A DNA stretch of 64,000 nt from Ferruginibacter sp. Lineage in GTDB: Bacteria > Bacteroidota > Bacteroidia > Chitinophagales > Chitinophagaceae. Position 1 is the stretch's first letter; every line of letters starts with the position of its first letter. The notes below the pieces were generated by a model. It searched no databases and was not told where the DNA came from. It saw nothing but the letters and a program-made list of their open reading frames with translations. Shown in pieces: positions 62,757-64,000 of the stretch. The DNA lies in the NCBI GenBank assembly GCA_014379625.1, contig JACMLJ010000051.1, positions 1 through 64,000 on the forward strand, written 5' to 3'. The position numbers and the translations under genes are program-made.

Positions 62757-64000
62757 CTATCCTTCTCCCATCCTTCTCAAATAATTCATCACCGCCGTAA
62801 TTTCCCCATAAGAATAATCATCCCCCAATTTTTGTTTAACCGGTGAAATGGCCAGGCTGTTTTTATTCTCTTCGATAGCTTTTGTGATCGCCGCCAGTTT
62901 ATCTTTGCCCATTATTTCATCAATGCCTATTTCGCCGGAAAAAACAAAATGGCCCAGATGCTCTTCTATCGTACCACGCTTAAGTCCGCGCCGGGCCGCT
63001 ATTTCGTTGATATCCTTTCCATCCCGGAATAATTGCAGGCTCAGCAGTTTTGTATCAGTAGATTTACTGCCAACACTCACCATACGCTGGCGTTTGGGTG
63101 CTTTGGAATCCATCATGGTAACAAGCTGGTTAGCCCTGCAATAATCAATAATCGGATCTAAAAATAAAGACCCGTATTTAACCAGCTTCAAATTACCAAA
63201 CCCCGAAATATTCGCAAGATCAGTGGTAGTGAGCGGCAAATAGGTTGCCATTTCAACCAGGGTAGCATCCGAAAAAACCTGGAAGGCGGCAACGTTTTCG
63301 GATTTCGCCAGGTCGTAGCGGATGGCTTTTAACACATTAAACAAATCTGCATTAACCCTGTTGGTGACCTGTGTATTCAATGGCGATTCCTTACGCACCG
63401 TTACTGATTTTACCAGCCTGACCGTTAATTCGCCCTTTAAAATCTGCAGGCTCGTGTCATTCAATTGCAGCACCGGGTATTCGCCCTCCGTTTGCTGCAA
63501 ATATTGCAATCGCAAAAGTTCGCGGGTATATTGCTTCCATTGATCCCTAGTAATATCTTTGCCGATACCAAATGTTTTTAGTGATTGGTGTTCAGTTCTT
63601 GTTGTGCTGCTTCCCCTTAAAAAATCAACTACGTAGTTGATACCAAATCTTCCATCCAGGCGACTTACAGCGCTTAACAGTTTCTGTGCTTCAATGGTTG
63701 CATCGGCTTTTTCTTCATCGCTTAAACAAACATCACAACTACCACAAAAAGGAGGGGCGGCTTCATCAAAATAATTTAATAAATATTGCCGCCTGCACTG
63801 TCTTGTTGAACAAAGTGCCGCCATCTGGTCCAATTTTTTAAGCATGATTTTAGACTGGGCCGCATTGCCTTCAATGGTAGCAAAATTCTTTAACTTGAAT
63901 ACATCCGCAGCACTGTAAAATAATACCGCTTCGCTGGGTAATCCATCCCGACCGGCACGACCTGTTTCCTGGTAATACCCTTCGATATTTTTGGGCAGAT
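62757..64000 (-). CDS. recQ: ATP-dependent DNA helicase RecQ, 3' part
   Basis: RecQ unwinds DNA in recombination and fork repair. The frame continues to the window edge, with motif VI YYQETGRAGRDGLPSEAVLFYS visible before the zinc region. The RecQ zinc-binding CxxxQCRRxxLLxYFxE region reads STRQCRRQYLLNYFDEAAPPFCGSCDVC. A winged-helix RQC domain, an HRDC domain (FQVFSDATLVEMATYLPLTTTDLANISGFG) and a C-terminal helical extension with RGLKRGTIEEHLGHF complete the protein. An in-frame ATG at 63845 is internal, not the true start. The 5' part lies outside the window. Confidence 0.95.
   Translation of the reverse strand, partial: LPKNIEGYYQETGRAGRDGLPSEAVLFYSAADVFKLKNFATIEGNAAQSKIMLKKLDQMAALCSTRQCRRQYLLNYFDEAAPPFCGSCDVCLSDEEKADATIEAQKLLSAVSRLDGRFGINYVVDFLRGSSTTRTEHQSLKTFGIGKDITRDQWKQYTRELLRLQYLQQTEGEYPVLQLNDTSLQILKGELTVRLVKSVTVRKESPLNTQVTNRVNADLFNVLKAIRYDLAKSENVAAFQVFSDATLVEMATYLPLTTTDLANISGFGNLKLVKYGSLFLDPIIDYCRANQLVTMMDSKAPKRQRMVSVGSKSTDTKLLSLQLFRDGKDINEIAARRGLKRGTIEEHLGHFVFSGEIGIDEIMGKDKLAAITKAIEENKNSLAISPVKQKLGDDYSYGEITAVMNYLRRMGEG

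Noticed and set aside
63845-63845. ATG at 63845 as the recQ start
   Set aside because: The frame continues to the window edge with helicase motif VI upstream, so the gene is truncated by the window.

Overview
The window is a stretch of chromosome from a member of the Bacteroidota, most likely Chitinophagaceae or a close relative. The evidence is three secreted proteins with type IX secretion (T9SS) C-terminal sorting domains, a PorG-like (DUF6089-type) outer-membrane barrel, lipoproteins with Bacteroidota-style lipoboxes, TAnnTTTG -7 promoter elements with few Shine-Dalgarno sites, a split-subunit PntA/PntB transhydrogenase and the protein sequences themselves. Genes fill most of the window. 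I found no rRNA, tRNA, CRISPR array, intact insertion sequence or prophage.

Layout. 0-4.1 kb: 3' part of waaA (Kdo transferase), a hypothetical gene, tdk, and the cytochrome c maturation genes ccmB, ccmC and a ccmD-like gene. 4.4-9 kb: a glutamate-type dehydrogenase, a LysM/RlpA-like secreted protein, a 132-bp palindromic element and an rRNA m5C methyltransferase. 9.1-14.7 kb (minus strand): pntB, pntA2, pntA1, a SAM methyltransferase, folA and thyA. 14.8-20.5 kb: a GNAT enzyme, a lipoprotein, and two isocitrate dehydrogenases of different subfamilies flanking a Uma2-type nuclease. 20.6-24.4 kb: OsmC, methyltransferase, DinB, NudK, VF530 and TonB-domain proteins. 24.6-29.9 kb: mnmA, a lipoprotein, an S8 protease with sorting domain and a second RsmB-type methyltransferase. 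29.9-37.5 kb: sucB and sucA, separated by two opposite-strand secreted-protein genes and a likely kinase gene remnant. 37.5-43.7 kb: PqiA-like protein, rpsT, a secreted endonuclease I, an M14 peptidase and a membrane protein. 43.7-48.8 kb: an AT-rich accessory-looking block with a NarL-type two-component system and several unrecognised proteins. 49.5-58.1 kb: aspS, a broken VapBC-type toxin-antitoxin pair, rarA, an esterase, a coupled three-gene unit with a truncated haemoglobin, a PorG-like barrel and a lone sorting-domain-like protein. 58.4-64 kb: hypothetical genes, uvrA and the 3' part of recQ.

The genes are mainly core metabolism: NADPH supply and the TCA cycle (icd, idh, pntA1/A2/B, sucA, sucB, gdh), dTMP/folate (tdk, thyA, folA), DNA repair (uvrA, recQ, rarA), translation (aspS, rpsT, mnmA, two RsmB/F enzymes) and envelope functions.

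The most unusual signal is repeat DNA. A dispersed family of 7-bp-period degenerate repeats lies in many intergenic gaps and even supplies the end of pntA1. A different 7-bp-period repeat sits in frame inside waaA. GC-rich palindromic segments appear as in-frame extra peptides inside conserved enzymes (thyA once, uvrA twice), which recalls the Rickettsia palindromic elements. Other points of interest are a class I isocitrate dehydrogenase lacking the classical NADP-specificity residues, a frameshifted PIN toxin, sucA and sucB separated by foreign-looking secreted genes, and a stand-alone T9SS sorting-domain-like protein.
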